DNA of 64,000 bases from positions 62,001 to 126,000 of the forward strand of contig JASAMV010008781.1 in the NCBI GenBank assembly GCA_030248065.1, read 5' to 3'. Shown here piece by piece: positions 45,101 through 56,470 of this stretch; the stretch's first letter is position 1, and each line of letters opens with the position of its first letter. The notes beneath the pieces are model-generated. The model searched no databases and had not been told where the DNA came from. It worked only from the letters and a program-made list of their open reading frames with translations. A program made the position numbers and the translations under genes. The DNA is from Rhynchonema sp. JSB1_4 (taxonomy: Eukaryota; Nematoda; Chromadorea; Monhysterida; Xyalidae).

Positions 45101-47228
45101 CGAAGCCTTACACTCAACGGATTCGGTTGATTTCAGATTTTCAAATACGTAAGCTTCAACAAAACGATGAACCAACTGAGCTCGACCCTTAGTCGTTGTG
45201 CCAAGGACGTCGGTGGATTTGCGATCATGTTTTTCATCTTCTTCTTCGCCTACGCTCAACTCGGATACTTGCTGTTCGGCACACAGGTCAGTTTAGGCTG
45301 TCATTATTATTGGCGTCACTCCTGGTGGCCTGGAAAGAAGCTTATGGGAAAACCCACTGCTTTGGAATGGCCTGGAACTGGATGTGAACAATCTGACCTG
45401 TTTTTGTGGTCACCCATGGCCTATTCGCGCTGACGATGTTCTGGTGCACCGCCAAGCGAGCTGCTGTTTGTCACACTATCGCACACAAGCGCATTCGTCC
45501 AAACCTTGTGCACACACACACATCACATGTGACTTTGACTTGTGGCACAGCATGCGCTTTTTGGTGGCGAATCTCAATGATGCTGCATCAGATCATCGTC
45601 AGTGTGGCTCTATCTTATCTACATACAAAGCCACACCATTAAACTCACTCTGATCCTTCAAGGTGAAAGATTTCTCCACGTTCTACGATGCCGTGTTCGC
45701 CCTGCTGCGCACGATGTTGGGGGATTTCGAGTTCCATCAACTTGAGCAGGCCAATCGCTATCTGGGTCCGATCTTCTTCATCACCTACGTGTTCTTCGTC
45801 TTTTTTGTCCTGCTGGTTTGTTTTTCTCTTCTTTTGTGTTATTTCTGTTTTTAATGTTTCCCTTTTTCAGAACATGTTCTTGGCGATCATTAACGACACC
45901 TATGCTGAAGTGAAGGCTGAACTGGCGACGCAAAAGAACGAAATCGAAATGGGTGATTATTTCAAACAGGTATGATTTTAAAATTTCAACAAAAATTAAA
46001 AAAAAACAAAAAGTCTTTGTCTAAGTTGATTTGCAGTCGTACTATCGCATGTTACGTCGTTGGAACCTGAAGAAAGACCGAATCACCGACATTCAGAATG
46101 TGTTGCACAAGAAAAAGGACGACAGTTATGACGAGATGGACTATGACTCGTGGAAGACGGCCATGATGGAGTGAGTGTCGCCTTGGTAATCAGGCAATAA
46201 GGGAAAGCAAAACACATTGAAAGAGAAATGCAATGGCAGCTTTCAAAAAAAAAACTAATCGCTTCAGCCAGGTCAACAGACTTGTTATGATGGGATATTA
46301 CATACTGTATGCTTATGTAAATTAAAATTAAAGATCTACTAGTACTGAACCGGATCGGGCTGGCTCATACTGGTGTATTCCATCTGAAGCCCCCACCTGA
46401 ACAGAGCCGTGGTGGCTTTGTATGGAAAACGCCGTCCGAAAAAATAAACAAATCAAACGGAAGAGAAAATGCGAATTTTTGCAGACGCGGTTATAAAGAG
46501 GAAGAAATCGAGGCGACTTTCCAGCGATATGACGTGGACTCTGATGGGATATTGGACGAAGCCGAACAACAACGAATGGAAATGGAATTGAAGGGACATA
46601 AGGTGCGAATTGTATAGTCCGTCCATCAGCTCATGGCACTTTTGGTTGGGAGGTTCAGGTTCCGTTGTGAAAAATTGTTCCTCCGCAAGGCAATGTCAAA
46701 GAAAACGGCGCACAAGAATAAAATAAAATAAAGCCGATTTCTCTTTCTTTTCTTTTTCGTAAGCCAACCGGAACCGGAACAGCACTGGATCCTGTCAAAC
46801 TTTTCAGCTGACAAAAAGTGTCATGAGCTGATGGATGGACTATACATGTGCCACCCTGTCACGTACTGTATAATGTAAATTTTTTTTACTGTGGTCAAGA
46901 TATTTTGGCTATAACTTCAGCACGACATCGACAAAGCGATCGTCGAGGCGGAGGAGCGCGGACTGCTGGGCGACGACGTGACCATCTTTGAGTTCAACGT
47001 GTAAGTACCGGTCCATGTCTTGGTCGAGGTTGGTAGTTTTTGGTCTCAGACCACAACCCAGCTCCGTGTTCTAGTCTGAATCGTCGTGTTGACCGTGCCG
47101 AACTGTCGCTGCAGTCAGTGGCTGGCAAAATTGATGCCGCCGTCAGAAAACTGGAAAAGTTGGATCGCGTCAAAATGCAACATCGCGAGCGCATGACCGA
47201 TCAAATGAAGGAGTTGTCGGCGCTTTGA
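42137..47228 (+). CDS. pkd-2: Polycystin-2 (TRPP) cation channel
   Basis: Eighteen exons join in phase (42137-42196, 42263-42365, 42715-42828, 43231-43361, 43631-43752, 43813-43941, 44004-44133, 44197-44285, 44346-44458, 44520-44635, 44872-45042, 45137-45286, 45663-45815, 45871-45969, 46037-46170, 46485-46602, 46921-47000 and 47075-47228) to give 721 aa, the usual nematode PKD-2 size. S1 is [13 protein letters not shown]. The large extracellular TOP domain has [34 protein letters not shown] and [21 protein letters not shown]3 includes [10 protein letters not shown]. The S4-S5 region is [20 protein letters not shown], and the pore helix is TMLGDFEF. S6 is [17 protein letters not shown] cytosolic EF-hand ([12 protein letters not shown]) and a C-terminal coiled coil ([15 protein letters not shown]) follow. 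It normally acts in sensory cilia with a polycystin-1 partner. Intron 16 contains a TATAGTCC MITE. Confidence 0.96.
46613..46844. mobile_element. TATAGTCC MITE in a pkd-2 intron
   Basis: TATAGTCC...TCCATCAGCTCATGGCAC at the left is matched by its inverted form ending GATGGATGGACTATA at the right. Internal landmarks are GGAACCGGAACAGCACTGG and TTCCTCCGCAAGGCAATGTC. A second copy is at 51927-52152 in opposite orientation. The TA edges suggest TA-target insertion. Confidence 0.8.
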
Positions 47229-47557
47229 GACCGAAACAAACAGACATGTTGATCTCAAAACGATATTTTTGTCCATTTGATATTATCGCATCAGAACTTT
47301 CTCCGGGCTTGAGAAAATCGCGTTTTTTATTATTTTTAAGTTTACTTTGATTTTGGCGTAACCTGTGAGGTGATTGATGTTAGCTTGATCGGATGCTTTG
47401 AACGATGCTGAAACCTGTTTTTAGCGAAACTTGCAACCCATTTTACGCCTTGACTCAACATTATCGAATAACTGAAAGATTTGTATGAAAAATGTTCAAC
47501 AATAAATGCCAAAATTTCCATGAACACAGATCATAATTTGCAAAAAAATATGGACAA

Positions 47558-48107
47558 TTATTCGGCTGCTGGGTTCGATTCTCCACCGGGCGGGTACAGT
47601 TCGTCATATTTCGGCGGCGGTTTCTCATATTGCAGAATAATCGCCCTGACCTCATCCGGCAATGTACTGATATCGACCATATTACCCTGAATAGCAAGGT
47701 GACCCGCTGGTGTTCCGGTCTCAGACAAAGACCCAGACTGGTGTGGTGCATCATCCTGTCCCATAACCATTTGTGTTTGCCCGGGCGCAGACGATAACGT
47801 CGACCAGACACGATTATTTCGCTGATCGAAATGATAGCTCCTTGTCGCGATCCGGTCACGTCGCCGAGATTGGATGCAATTGTAGGCGCAGATCAGACAG
47901 ATTACGAGGCTCACAATCGAGAAACAGAATAATCCAGCTGCCACATAGCTGAAAAATGGCAAAATGGGTTCTTGATTATTGTTGAGAACTCGGCGAAATA
48001 CAAAACGTCTAAATTTGTTATTTTGGAAAATATAGAAACAGAGTTGCTATTGATACCAGAATGAAGAACAACCAAGAAACTTACACAGCTCCATTATCGT
48101 GAAACAT
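47558..48107 (-). CDS. Small single-pass membrane protein with PPxY motif
   Basis: Two exons, 48085-48107 and 47558-47948, join in phase (MFHDNGAV|YVAAG) and encode 137 aa. A very short N-terminus is followed by one transmembrane helix (LFCFSIVSLVICLICAYNC), then a basic stop-transfer (QSRRRDR). A cytosolic tail of about 100 residues ends EKPPPKYDELYPPGG. PPPKY and LYPP look like ligands for WW-domain ubiquitin ligases, as in membrane adaptors of Nedd4-type enzymes; that role is inference. Convergent with pkd-2, whose stop is 330 bp away. I do not recognise a family. Confidence 0.75.
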
Positions 48108-49055
48108 TTTTTGGTTGTTCGGGGCCGACGTCATTCGTTCAACTTAGCATAATCCAATTTGACGTCGGGTTATACATTTGAACAAATCGTAAATGTATAT
48201 AAGTCAGTGCCTGATGCTAAAAAACAAAACAGCGTTTTCAATCGCTATCTTGTTACGGTTCAGTTAGCAGTAAAGTCCACAAAAAAATTTGCGCAACAAA
48301 ATACACAAACACGTTCAAAGCTTTACAGGCTGGTCGTACCGGCTCGGGGTTTGCAAAATGACAGCATTATTATCTTATCTAGACTTTTGCCAGCAAAACG
48401 TCACGACGGTTTCAGAACGGTGGCTAAAGTCAACAAATAACCAGCAAAAGGCCACCTATTATTGTCGACTGGTTATCTCACAAAACGTTTGCAATGGTTG
48501 CGCTGTTGTGCGCATTTGCCACGATAGTCTCACACAGATGTTGCTCCCGTTTGTATGTACAGGCCATTTTCTAGCTTAATAATGAATGGCTATAATTTAT
48601 TCATTATTCACTTTTTCTTTATGCACGCAACGTAACGCAACACAAAACAAAATAAATTTTGCTGGAAATTCCGTTGAAGAAAAAACCGAAAATAAAAGGT
48701 GATGAAATCAACAAGTGAGCCTAAAATGTTCCAGAAAACGAAACGAAGAGAGCGTAAAATGATTGGTGTAAACGCAGGCGTAGTCTGACTAGCCAAACAA
48801 AATACTTTCACTAACGACAAAACACGATTGAATCTCTGAGTTGTTTTTAAGTTTCCACTAATATGTATATTCCTTCATGAATCATGAAAGAAATTTCTCG
48901 TCTTAAAACTGTTTCAAAAGTCTGGATGGAAGCGATTAGATCGGTTTCACACAAAAGAATTTTCGACATGGCAATAATAATACACAATTTCCCTGATTCA
49001 TCAAGGAACCATAAAATGGGAAGTTCAAGTATATTAAATTCTTGACGGAACCTGC
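48108..49055. other. No gene seen
   Basis: AT-rich stretch between the PPxY membrane protein and the first lectin gene. Small open frames only; no exon with splice support and no transposon ends found. Confidence 0.45.
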
Positions 49056-51279
49056 CTATCCCCCCGTCGGGTAGTAACCGCCCCATCCGTGATACATGTG
49101 ATTCCAACCCGAATACAGACTGTATGACCCATATGGATACAACGACTGCAAATCGGGGTACAATCGAGGCACTGGCGGTTGCTTGTGCAAGTCATTCATA
49201 GCCTCCGAGATCTTAGCTGTCAGTAATGTTTCATTAGTGATCTTGCCACCGGTCTGAAATGGAAGGGGATGAATTTGAAAATTCAGTGAAATTTGTGAGT
49301 ATTGAATTTTTGGCCGACAAGCCATATGTAACCCCGTTTACTGTCGTACTGGCGTTTCAAAAATCAAAGGAAGCAAAACCGGCCAACACCCAAGAAGGTA
49401 CTGAGAGATAGTGGTTCATCATTCCATGCGACAATATTTCTAAAGTACACGCACTGTGCTTAGCACATGAAGCACCATCACACAATTGATGTTTCACGAA
49501 TTTGTATGACTCAGCTCAAACAATCAAACTAAGCCAGCATGATGTTCCTGAGAAGTAGAAGCTTTAATGTTCTAAACCGTTGTTTGTCATAAATCTTTTA
49601 GCGAAACAATCAACACAAAACAACCCCCACATCCACCCACCTCAGCAACGACCCTTTTGACCAGCTTGATCATGTCTGTCGAAGTGTAGTTGCGTTCGCA
49701 AACAAATTCGAACTCCGATTTCTCACAATCGTGAAAATGCAGATGTGATCGAACGTCGGCCTGGGGGAGATTTCAGAAAAAAGTTTTAGTTGCGCATTTT
49801 TTGCTATAATCATCTTGTTCTTCCAACGCTGCTCACCGACATTTTGCCGAAATACGCCACACATGCGAGAACGACACTGTTGCCAAATGAGGGTGCGCTG
49901 GGCGTTAGCCAGGGTCTGAATAAAGTAGATTAATCATAAAGTGCATGACTTGTTGAAACCGCCTTTTTCTAAATTCTAAGAACACACTAACAATTCGTGA
50001 AAGTGCATGCCACCGGTTGTCTGCCAGCTGAGTGCGTGCGCTTTGCCGAAAAACTTCGACGAAAGACCGACCCAGGTTGATTGAAGACCAGATGCGTGCA
50101 CCATCACTTCTTCCTGGGTGCGATTGATTGAACAATCGTAATAAAAATTTAGCAACGTAAAAATAGCATCCGAACCACGACAAAACAGCACCTACGGCCT
50201 CATGCATATCCGAAAACACCATCAAACTGGCATCAAGTTCCTCGCACAGACTTTTAGCGTTGAAAAACTTCATTTTGTGATGATAGAAGTAGTAACAGCT
50301 GCCCTGGAATTGAAATATATGCATTGTGCTAAATTTTCCGCTGTCGTTTTTTGATGGACTGACGACCGTGGTACTACATATACTGTACATTCGTTGACGC
50401 TGTGCACCAACTTTATCGTCACACCGACGAGGGCCTGGTGCTCCATTTCGTGTTTCAACCAATACACAACACGATACGAGCGGTAACCAGGCGCTCAACA
50501 ATGGCCTCGAACTCAATCCAACAAATCTCCGTTGATGTTTCATGAAAGAACATTCAAACAAACCCGATAAGCGAGCCATCCATTTGGACAGCACGAGAAC
50601 CCGTTGAAATAGTTGAAGTACTGCGTGTTGTTGATGACGGTGATCGGGATTTTGGGCGGGAATTCGAGATTTGAATGTTCCACTGTGCTAGCATTCTTTT
50701 GTTGAATGTCGAAAGGCAACGTTATGTTCGTGGGACCTTTGAAAAGTATAGATACCGAGGACTTGTGTGACACAGCATTTTATTTATGTACGTATGTATT
50801 TACTTCCACGCTGTTTTTAAATAATAATGAAATCCTGGCGGGAACATGCAGTTTATTCTGCAGCAGTGACCGGGTCGACCACTCACTCCACGTCCACGGT
50901 GCATGTTCCATAAAGTAACACGAATTGCAACATGTCCTGATAACATCATTGAGAAAAGTTCCCAAATAAAATGCAAGCCAATTTTTGAAACTGAGTTGCA
51001 CAAGATTCCCCGAATATATGACTGCTTGTTATCATGCCCTGGAAGGAATGTGAGCTCCTGTAATGCTGTCTCCATTGAACGGTAGCGCCAGACCCTAAAA
51101 CAAAATAAACTAAACAACAGCAACACAATACACGAACCCAATTGCACGGTCGTGGTGCCTCGTCGTAAACGATCGACCGGTTTCAGATCTTTTGTCTTTT
51201 CGCCAGAGTCCTCGAACGCACAAGACGACAACGAAACACTCAGAGTGAAAGTTAGCAGAAGCAGGAATTGAGCAGCCAT
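49056..51279 (-). CDS. Secreted C-type lectin-domain protein, copy A
   Basis: Seven exons in phase (51138-51279, 50564-50736, 50196-50303, 49992-50113, 49837-49915, 49641-49760 and 49056-49253) encode 313 aa. A signal peptide (MAAQFLLLLTFTLSVSLSSC) is followed by a basic RLRR site and N-glycosylation sequons. The lectin fold begins FSCCPNGWLAYR|GSCYYF. It contains SLCEEL, the WIGL-position motif STWVGLSSKFF, WQTTGGMHFHEL, VVLACVAYF and HFHDCEKSEFEFVCER. Calcium-site EPN or QPD motifs are not evident, so sugar binding is uncertain. The C-terminal tail is tyrosine/glycine-rich (YPYGSYSLYSGW, GWGGYYPTGG). Copies B and C lie on the + strand at 59 and 62 kb. Expected to be extracellular. Confidence 0.85.
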
Positions 51280-51739
51280 CGTACGTCAGGTGTTTTTAGT
51301 TTTTTGGTCTGAAATTTTGATTTCATTGGTCTGCTTTCTGGTCACTTCAAATAAAATTGGTCAAAAACCATAGAAAAACACAAAAGACACCACTGAGTGT
51401 GCGGGGTGGGTGACTGTTTGTCTGCACTGAGCCAGCATGACACCAAAATGATGCCTCAGCAGGTGACTGTCGTTTCTGTCCATCAGCCGCTCATTTGGTC
51501 AGAACAACACGTCACACTCAATTCTTGCCTGTCACACCCCGAACTCAAAGTTGCTTGTCATGGGCTGGTCATGCAAAAGTGTCATTCCCAGAAAAAACTA
51601 TGTTATCAAAAGTGTTTGTCACTGCAAGTTTTGCCAAACGCTAGATGCATACACGTTCGTACACGTGTTACTGTATTTACCGTAACCCGTCATTCGTTAG
51701 CATTACAGACGTCGCCGTCCTAGTCAGCCTGCCTGAAAA

Positions 51740-51837
51740 ATGACCACCAAAATGACCATCGTTGCGCTGCTCGTGGCGACATTGCCGCATACAACTGGCT
51801 GCCGCCTGGCCAGTGAGAGGCTGAAACAACACGGCTA
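51740..51837 (+). pseudogene. Decayed copy of exon 1 of the small tryptophan-rich secreted protein
   Basis: ATGACCACCAAAATGACCAT and the following bases track exon 1 at 53466 (MTTKMAIVVLLVAIG). An indel shifts the frame after about 13 codons (MTTKMTIVALLVA then divergent) and a stop comes at residue 33. The downstream exon is absent; a TATAGTCC MITE lies 90 bp further. Confidence 0.65.
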
Positions 51838-51926
51838 AAAGTAATCCTTTGTTTGACACCAATAAGTGACAAAAACTTGACAACAAAAATGTCCTTCCAG
51901 ATGCCGCATGTGCATCCATTTGGATG

Positions 51927-52152
51927 TATGGTCCATCCATCAGCTCATGACACTTTTCTCAGCTGAAATGCTTGACAGGATCCAGTGCTGTTCCGGTTCC
52001 GGTCGGCTTACGAAAAAGAAAAGAAAGAGAAATCGGTTTTTATTTTATTTTTGTGCGCCGTTTTCTCTGACATTGCCTTGCGGAGGAACAATTTTTCACA
52101 ATGGACCTGAACCTCCCAACCAAAAGTGCCATGAGCCGATGGATGGACTATA
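51927..52152. mobile_element. TATAGTCC MITE, second copy
   Basis: Inverted relative of 46613-46844. It begins TATGGTCCATCCATCAGC and ends CGATGGATGGACTATA, with the shared interior GATCCAGTGCTGTTCCGG and TTGCCTTGCGGAGGAAC. Roughly 90% similar by eye over 220 bp. Confidence 0.8.
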
Positions 52153-52174
52153 CGTGCATGAACATACATGCGAA

Positions 52175-52560
52175 ATGCGAATTGGATGTAGCGAATGTAC
52201 TATAGTTAAGAGTTCACTGCATGTACATGCATGCACATCCGCATGTACTGCATGTACATTCAGCCAAGTGTTACCATATATACTGGCTTTGTGCTAACAT
52301 GTGCATGCACATGTGCATTCATGCTCCTAAGCACCATCCGGTTAAAAAATGTCGCCGGATTCTATTTTAATTGGTTCTAGCAAACAAAGTTGATAACATT
52401 TTGTCTGTAATGCACCTCCAAGCAGTCTGAAACGCTAAATTCATAAACTTTGTGGGTGCAAAAGACAAGGGCGCACAAAGTCGCATGTACATGCGAATGT
52501 ACATGCATGTACATGTAGGAAACTCTTAACTATGGCACATTCGCCACATCCAATTTGCAT
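52175..52560. mobile_element. Long-TIR element full of CATGTACATG palindromes
   Basis: Left arm ATGCGAATTGGATGTAGCG...ACTATAGTTAAGAG is mirrored by CTCTTAACTATGGCACATTCG...CCAATTTGCAT on the right. Both arms carry repeated CATGTACATGCATG. No coding capacity and no clear duplication. Confidence 0.6.
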
Positions 52561-52796
52561 GGTACATGCATGTACATGCGGCACTCAATTGCAATCAGTA
52601 CTGTACATATCTCCAACAGACAAGTACCCAAAAAAAGAGGAAGAAGGATTGTTGAAGAAATGGCGGTGGAACTACTGTATTTCGTGGCTACTGTAACTCG
52701 TGAAAGTTCACCGTCATGTTACACGTGACTTTGAGTTTGACGGTGAGCTTTACTTTGCTTTGTGAATTCCAGCCAATGCTGTCACATGAAGTTCGG

Positions 52797-52890
52797 TGAT
52801 TACATGATTATCCATATGTAATGTTGTGGCAGTGGACCGGCGATGATTACATGATTAGCCATATGTAATGTTGTGGCAGTGGACCGGCGA
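52797..52890. repeat. Tandem duplication, two 47-bp units
   Basis: TGATTACATGATTA-CCATATGTAATG and the rest of the unit repeat once with a single visible base change (ATTATCC to ATTAGCC). Confidence 0.85.
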
Positions 52891-53239
52891 ACTACATACA
52901 GTACGTACGAATAAAAAAATCTCGGAGTTGCAGTGATAATTGAAGCAGACTGGTCGCTTTTCTGTGCAGACATGTCGCACAATAAAATGGAAACAAAATC
53001 ACGATGGGAAAAACAAAAGAGCACGAGATGACGAGAACATACATACGCGGACGATATTAGGATATTAGCCTGTCTACTCTGTTTCGATGCATTCAACCTA
53101 AACCTAGATCCTCAAAGCCATTTGTCTACATGGGGACAAGTGTAACTCCATCTTTACGCTAGGCCGTTTTACAACTTATCGAGAAAGCGATTCGGAAGTT
53201 ATAAACATCCCGCGATATTTTGTTACCGTAGTGATCCGT

Positions 53240-53265
53240 GTAGCCACGTGTTCTCCCAACATTTT
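53240..53265 (+). promoter_or_regulatory. Shared upstream element with CACGTG E-box
   Basis: GTAGCCACGTGTTCTCCCAA followed by CATTTT, about 200 bp before the start of the small secreted protein. Nearly the same sequence stands at 56347-56370 upstream of the PLAT gene. The CACGTG core is a typical bHLH site. Function is inferred from recurrence only. Confidence 0.4.
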
Positions 53266-53342
53266 GACAACACCGCAAGGTGGTACAGTAATCCATGCTC
53301 GGACACGTGTGCGGTTCACCACCGTACCCAGCCATGTGTCAG

Positions 53343-53350
53343 TATAAAAG
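53343..53350 (+). promoter_or_regulatory. TATA box
   Basis: TATAAAAG in a promoter-like context 116 bp before the ATG at 53466, which would put transcription start near 53373. Confidence 0.55.
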
Positions 53351-53465
53351 GCACTGACACGACGCTTAAAGTCATTCTTTGCTTCAAGCAATCAAATTAG
53401 AACCTTGCAGTTCCAAGTGCTTTCCCGCAACCAAGCCAACCTTTCCTGCATCACCTTCCCAAAAA

Positions 53466-54032
53466 ATGACCACCAAAATGGCCATTGTTGTACTGCTTGT
53501 TGCGATCGGTGTCGCCATACAACTGGCTGCCGCTGGACCGGCCAAGAAGAAAAAACAAGGTTTGCACAAAAACACATATCCATCACATTTATCCTTTCTT
53601 CAACCGAGCAAAAAATATAGACAGAAGCTGTCTATCTTTTCTGGTGAAGTGCATTCTGCGTCAGCGCAGATTTGATTGCTGCGTGTAAACATTGTGCAAA
53701 AGATTCGAAGGACACCTTTGGTACCGTGGGCAAATTATGTCAGTAAAATAACACGAGCTTATATTCGCAAATGTTTGTACACAGTTCGTGTTCCAGGGAC
53801 AACCATTGCTGCGGTGACAACCACTGGCGCGCCAAAGGAGGAAGAAAACTGGATAAAGAAGTTGTGGGACTATTTCGTGGCCTGGTGGAAATCAATATTC
53901 GGCGACGAAGACATGGGCCAGATCACGAAAGAATTGTTTCAGAAATTCCTCGAATGGTTCAAGCAACACAAGCCAGCGATGCGATCTTTGATGGGCAACG
54001 GTACCGTGCACAACCGGACCAAATGGCATTAA
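53466..54032 (+). CDS. Small secreted tryptophan-rich amphipathic protein
   Basis: Two exons, 53466-53559 and 53797-54032, join in phase to 109 aa. The signal peptide is MTTKMAIVVLLVAIGVAIQL, with likely cleavage after AAA-GPA, followed by a KKKK patch. After a Thr/Ala linker comes EENWIKKLWDYFVAWWKSIF, then ITKELFQKFLEWFKQHK. These are amphipathic helices with tryptophans on one face, the kind seen in membrane-active or lipid-binding peptides. The end is MGNGTVHNRTKWH with two N-glycosylation sequons. There are no cysteines and no family I recognise; a host-facing or antimicrobial role is possible but unproven. It has a TATA box upstream and two decayed copies nearby (51740-51837 and 55011-55233), so the locus has been duplicating. 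Confidence 0.72.
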
Positions 54033-55010
54033 ATACTGTCATGGCTTCCATCTTTTTCCTTTTTTCTCTTTGTTCATCTCCTTTTCTTGTGCTAATCACC
54101 CGAATCTAGAAGTAATTTTGCCCCATTTTGTCATCAAAGGTTTCCTCGTAATGATTTCTTTCGGGTAAAACGCAATTTTTCCCGCTTGAGATGAGGCGCT
54201 GCACAGATTTGGGGCTTGGAATTTTACTGATGCCGTGTGTGATGTAGGCATTCCTTTTTCTCTTTCCCTCTCTTTTCTGCTCACTGTAATGTAATGGGAT
54301 AAAATTTAACAAATAAAAATATTCGCTAAACTTGATTTTATTTTTATAAAAGCGATCGCAACTTCGACGACCACACGTGTACACGGCGGTGTGGCATGCC
54401 GTACTACCGTGGTCTTGTCACAGGAATGACCAGTCAGACACATTTTCCCTTGTGTCGTTTGTCTGACACATTATAATATGTATGATGACCTTCCATTCCA
54501 ACCAATGAGGCAGTTGTCTCTCCGTCGTGTTTTCGCAAGTTTTGATTGTTCGAGTGTAACTCCTGTTTAGTGACGTTTCATCAAATTAAATTTTGACGCC
54601 AGAAAAGTTTTGCGTTAGTGTGATACACAACTTTTATCAGACGATGTGATGTATCCAACACCGAGAACGAGCCCTTCGAAATGGTTGCGTTCCTACTCTG
54701 CGCAACCTACGTCGCTACCTGAGCTGGACTGGACGTAAGTTTGAGAATCTTATCGGATTTTTTTAGGAAACTGTAAATTGTCGAAGCTCTGGAGACAATT
54801 TTTGCGCTGGTCAGACGAATACAGCATAATTCCTTAAGAAGTTTCAAACTTCCAATCCATACCTGATTAAACTTTTGCGCTGGTTGAAATCAGTGACGTG
54901 ATTAAAGTCAGATTTACCAGGGCCATTAGGTGCGACCGGCTTCTTTGGGGCACACGATGTCCCCGTCCAGTGACAGAGCGGCTTCATGTGGACATGTTTC
55001 CACACAGTGT
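54033..55010. other. No intact gene seen
   Basis: About 1 kb after the small secreted gene. A short MVAFLLCATYVAT-stop frame near 54680 may be a remnant of a signal-peptide exon belonging to the pseudogene copy downstream; this is weak. TTTGCGCTGGT occurs at 54804 and 54868, variants of the dispersed hairpin motif. Confidence 0.35.
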
Positions 55011-55233
55011 TCCAGCCTCCAACGACCATGGTTCCGCCCCCATCTCCCCAGAGGAAGTAAAAGACCCGTTGATGAAAATGTGGAACGATTTCATGGCCTG
55101 GTGGAAACAAATTTCGGTGGCAAAGTCATGGGCAAAATAGTGAAAGATTTAAGGCAGGAGTTCCTCCCCTAAATATAAGCCAGGAATGCGATACTTAATG
55201 GGCAACAGTACAAAGTTCAACCAGACCAAATGA
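55011..55233 (+). pseudogene. Decayed exon 2 copy of the small tryptophan-rich secreted protein
   Basis: VKDPLMKMWNDFMAWWKQI in one frame matches NWIKKLWDYFVAWWKSI of the 53797 exon. The match then shifts to another frame (FGGKVMGKIVKDLRQEF, against FGDEDMGQITKELFQKF), meets a stop, and resumes as YLMGNSTKFNQTK against SLMGNGTVHNRTK. At least one frameshift and one in-frame stop make it a pseudogene. Confidence 0.75.
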
Positions 55234-55265
55234 CATATACGTACATATGTATGTACGATATATTA

Positions 55266-55404
55266 AGCCCAACTATTTATACTTCGTTCTCTCACGCATT
55301 ACGAAACAAATTTCTCCAGGCTGATTGGTTCTCACGCGCTCGCCAGCCAATCAGCGCGCGAGGATTTGTTTCGTGTTGCGGAGAGAACAAAGTATAGTTA
55401 GGCC
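55266..55404. mobile_element. Small palindromic MITE
   Basis: CCAACTATTTATACTTCGTT and CGAAACAAAT in the left arm are mirrored by ATTTGTTTCG and GAGAACAAAGTATAGTTAGG at the right. TTAA-like bases lie outside both ends. Confidence 0.6.
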
Positions 55405-55547
55405 TTTAAACCGGGCAACCGGATATCGCATGCTCTCAGAATCCGGCCTTTCGCAATAAAATGTGACTATATACGATGAGTGATCACAAAAACATCGTTC
55501 AAACAAAATGAAATGCGTTTAAATTGTGAGAATTAATTTTTTAAAAT

Positions 55548-55783
55548 TTGCTTTCGGGAACAAACTTGAGCTTGTGCCGACTTACGCTCCCCCTTTTGAT
55601 CAGGCAACGGCAGAACATTTAGTAGGGAATCCAACCAGCTCGTCAACCAACAGCCACGTGTGAAATGTTTCACAAAGGTTTCATCTGTCAGCGAGCTGGT
55701 TCTTGTCTCAGTCTCACTGCCTTTCATGATCAAAAGGGTGAGCGTAAGTCGGCACAAGCTCGCGTTTGTTCCTAAAAGCAACT
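55548..55783. mobile_element. MITE with about 50-bp inverted repeats
   Basis: GGAACAAACTTGAGCTTGTG and CCGACTTACGCTC at the left pair with GAGCGTAAGTCGG and CACAAGCTCGCGTTTGTTCC at the right, extending into TTGCTTT/AAAGCAA. The centre has a second palindrome (CCAGCTCG...CGAGCTGG). Confidence 0.7.
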
Positions 55784-56093
55784 TTTCAAAGATAAATTCT
55801 GACAGTTTAGACGTGGTTTATCTCGTTTGATCGTTGTTTTTGTGACCGTTGGACATAAACAGTCCAACTGCGCAGTAAAAAAGCAAGCATGAGATATACG
55901 GTTTCCCGCTTTAAATTGATGAATAATCTCTCGTAATTTTATTTTCACAACGATCACAGATGATTCGGTGACGTGGCACATCGTGTTATCGTTGTTTGTT
56001 ACAGTGACCAGCCTTCAGGCCACACCCTCACCAACATATGTATTTTACCACGTGTTGTTTGTTGTCTACAGTATACACAGAATACCACCTATG

Positions 56094-56295
56094 TATAGTC
56101 TTTCCGTTTTATAACAGTCCAGAGGCGGTATACAGAAAATGTTTCAACGCCTTGAAAAACAGCAGTCATCGTCGTGGATGATAAACAACAGGTTGACAAC
56201 GTGGGTCGAAACATGCGTGTTACTTGATCGCTGCTGTTGCGATGAAACATTTGCTGTATAGTTTGTTTAGACCGAGAATAAAATGAAAGACTATA
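56094..56295. mobile_element. MITE with TATAGTCTTTC termini
   Basis: TATAGTCTTTC at the left and GAAAGACTATA at the right, with TGAAACATTT/AAATGTTTCA in subterminal positions. The ends resemble the TATAGTCC family but the interior differs. Confidence 0.6.
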
Positions 56296-56346
56296 CATGT
56301 ATATGTACTGTAGATCTTGGAATCACAACAAAGAACGGGTTATACT

Positions 56347-56370
56347 GTAGCCACGTGTTGCCAACATTTT
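56347..56370 (+). promoter_or_regulatory. Shared upstream element with CACGTG E-box, second copy
   Basis: GTAGCCACGTGTTGCCAACA plus TTTT, about 100 bp before the PLAT/TSR gene ATG; see 53240-53265. Confidence 0.4.
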
Positions 56371-56470
56371 CCATCCGCGTTGCCAGTCAGAATCGATTTC
56401 ATGTTGGATCTGAGCATTTGCGAACGATAAGCGACAGCTCTCCCGCACATCATCCGATCTTTCCCGCAGA

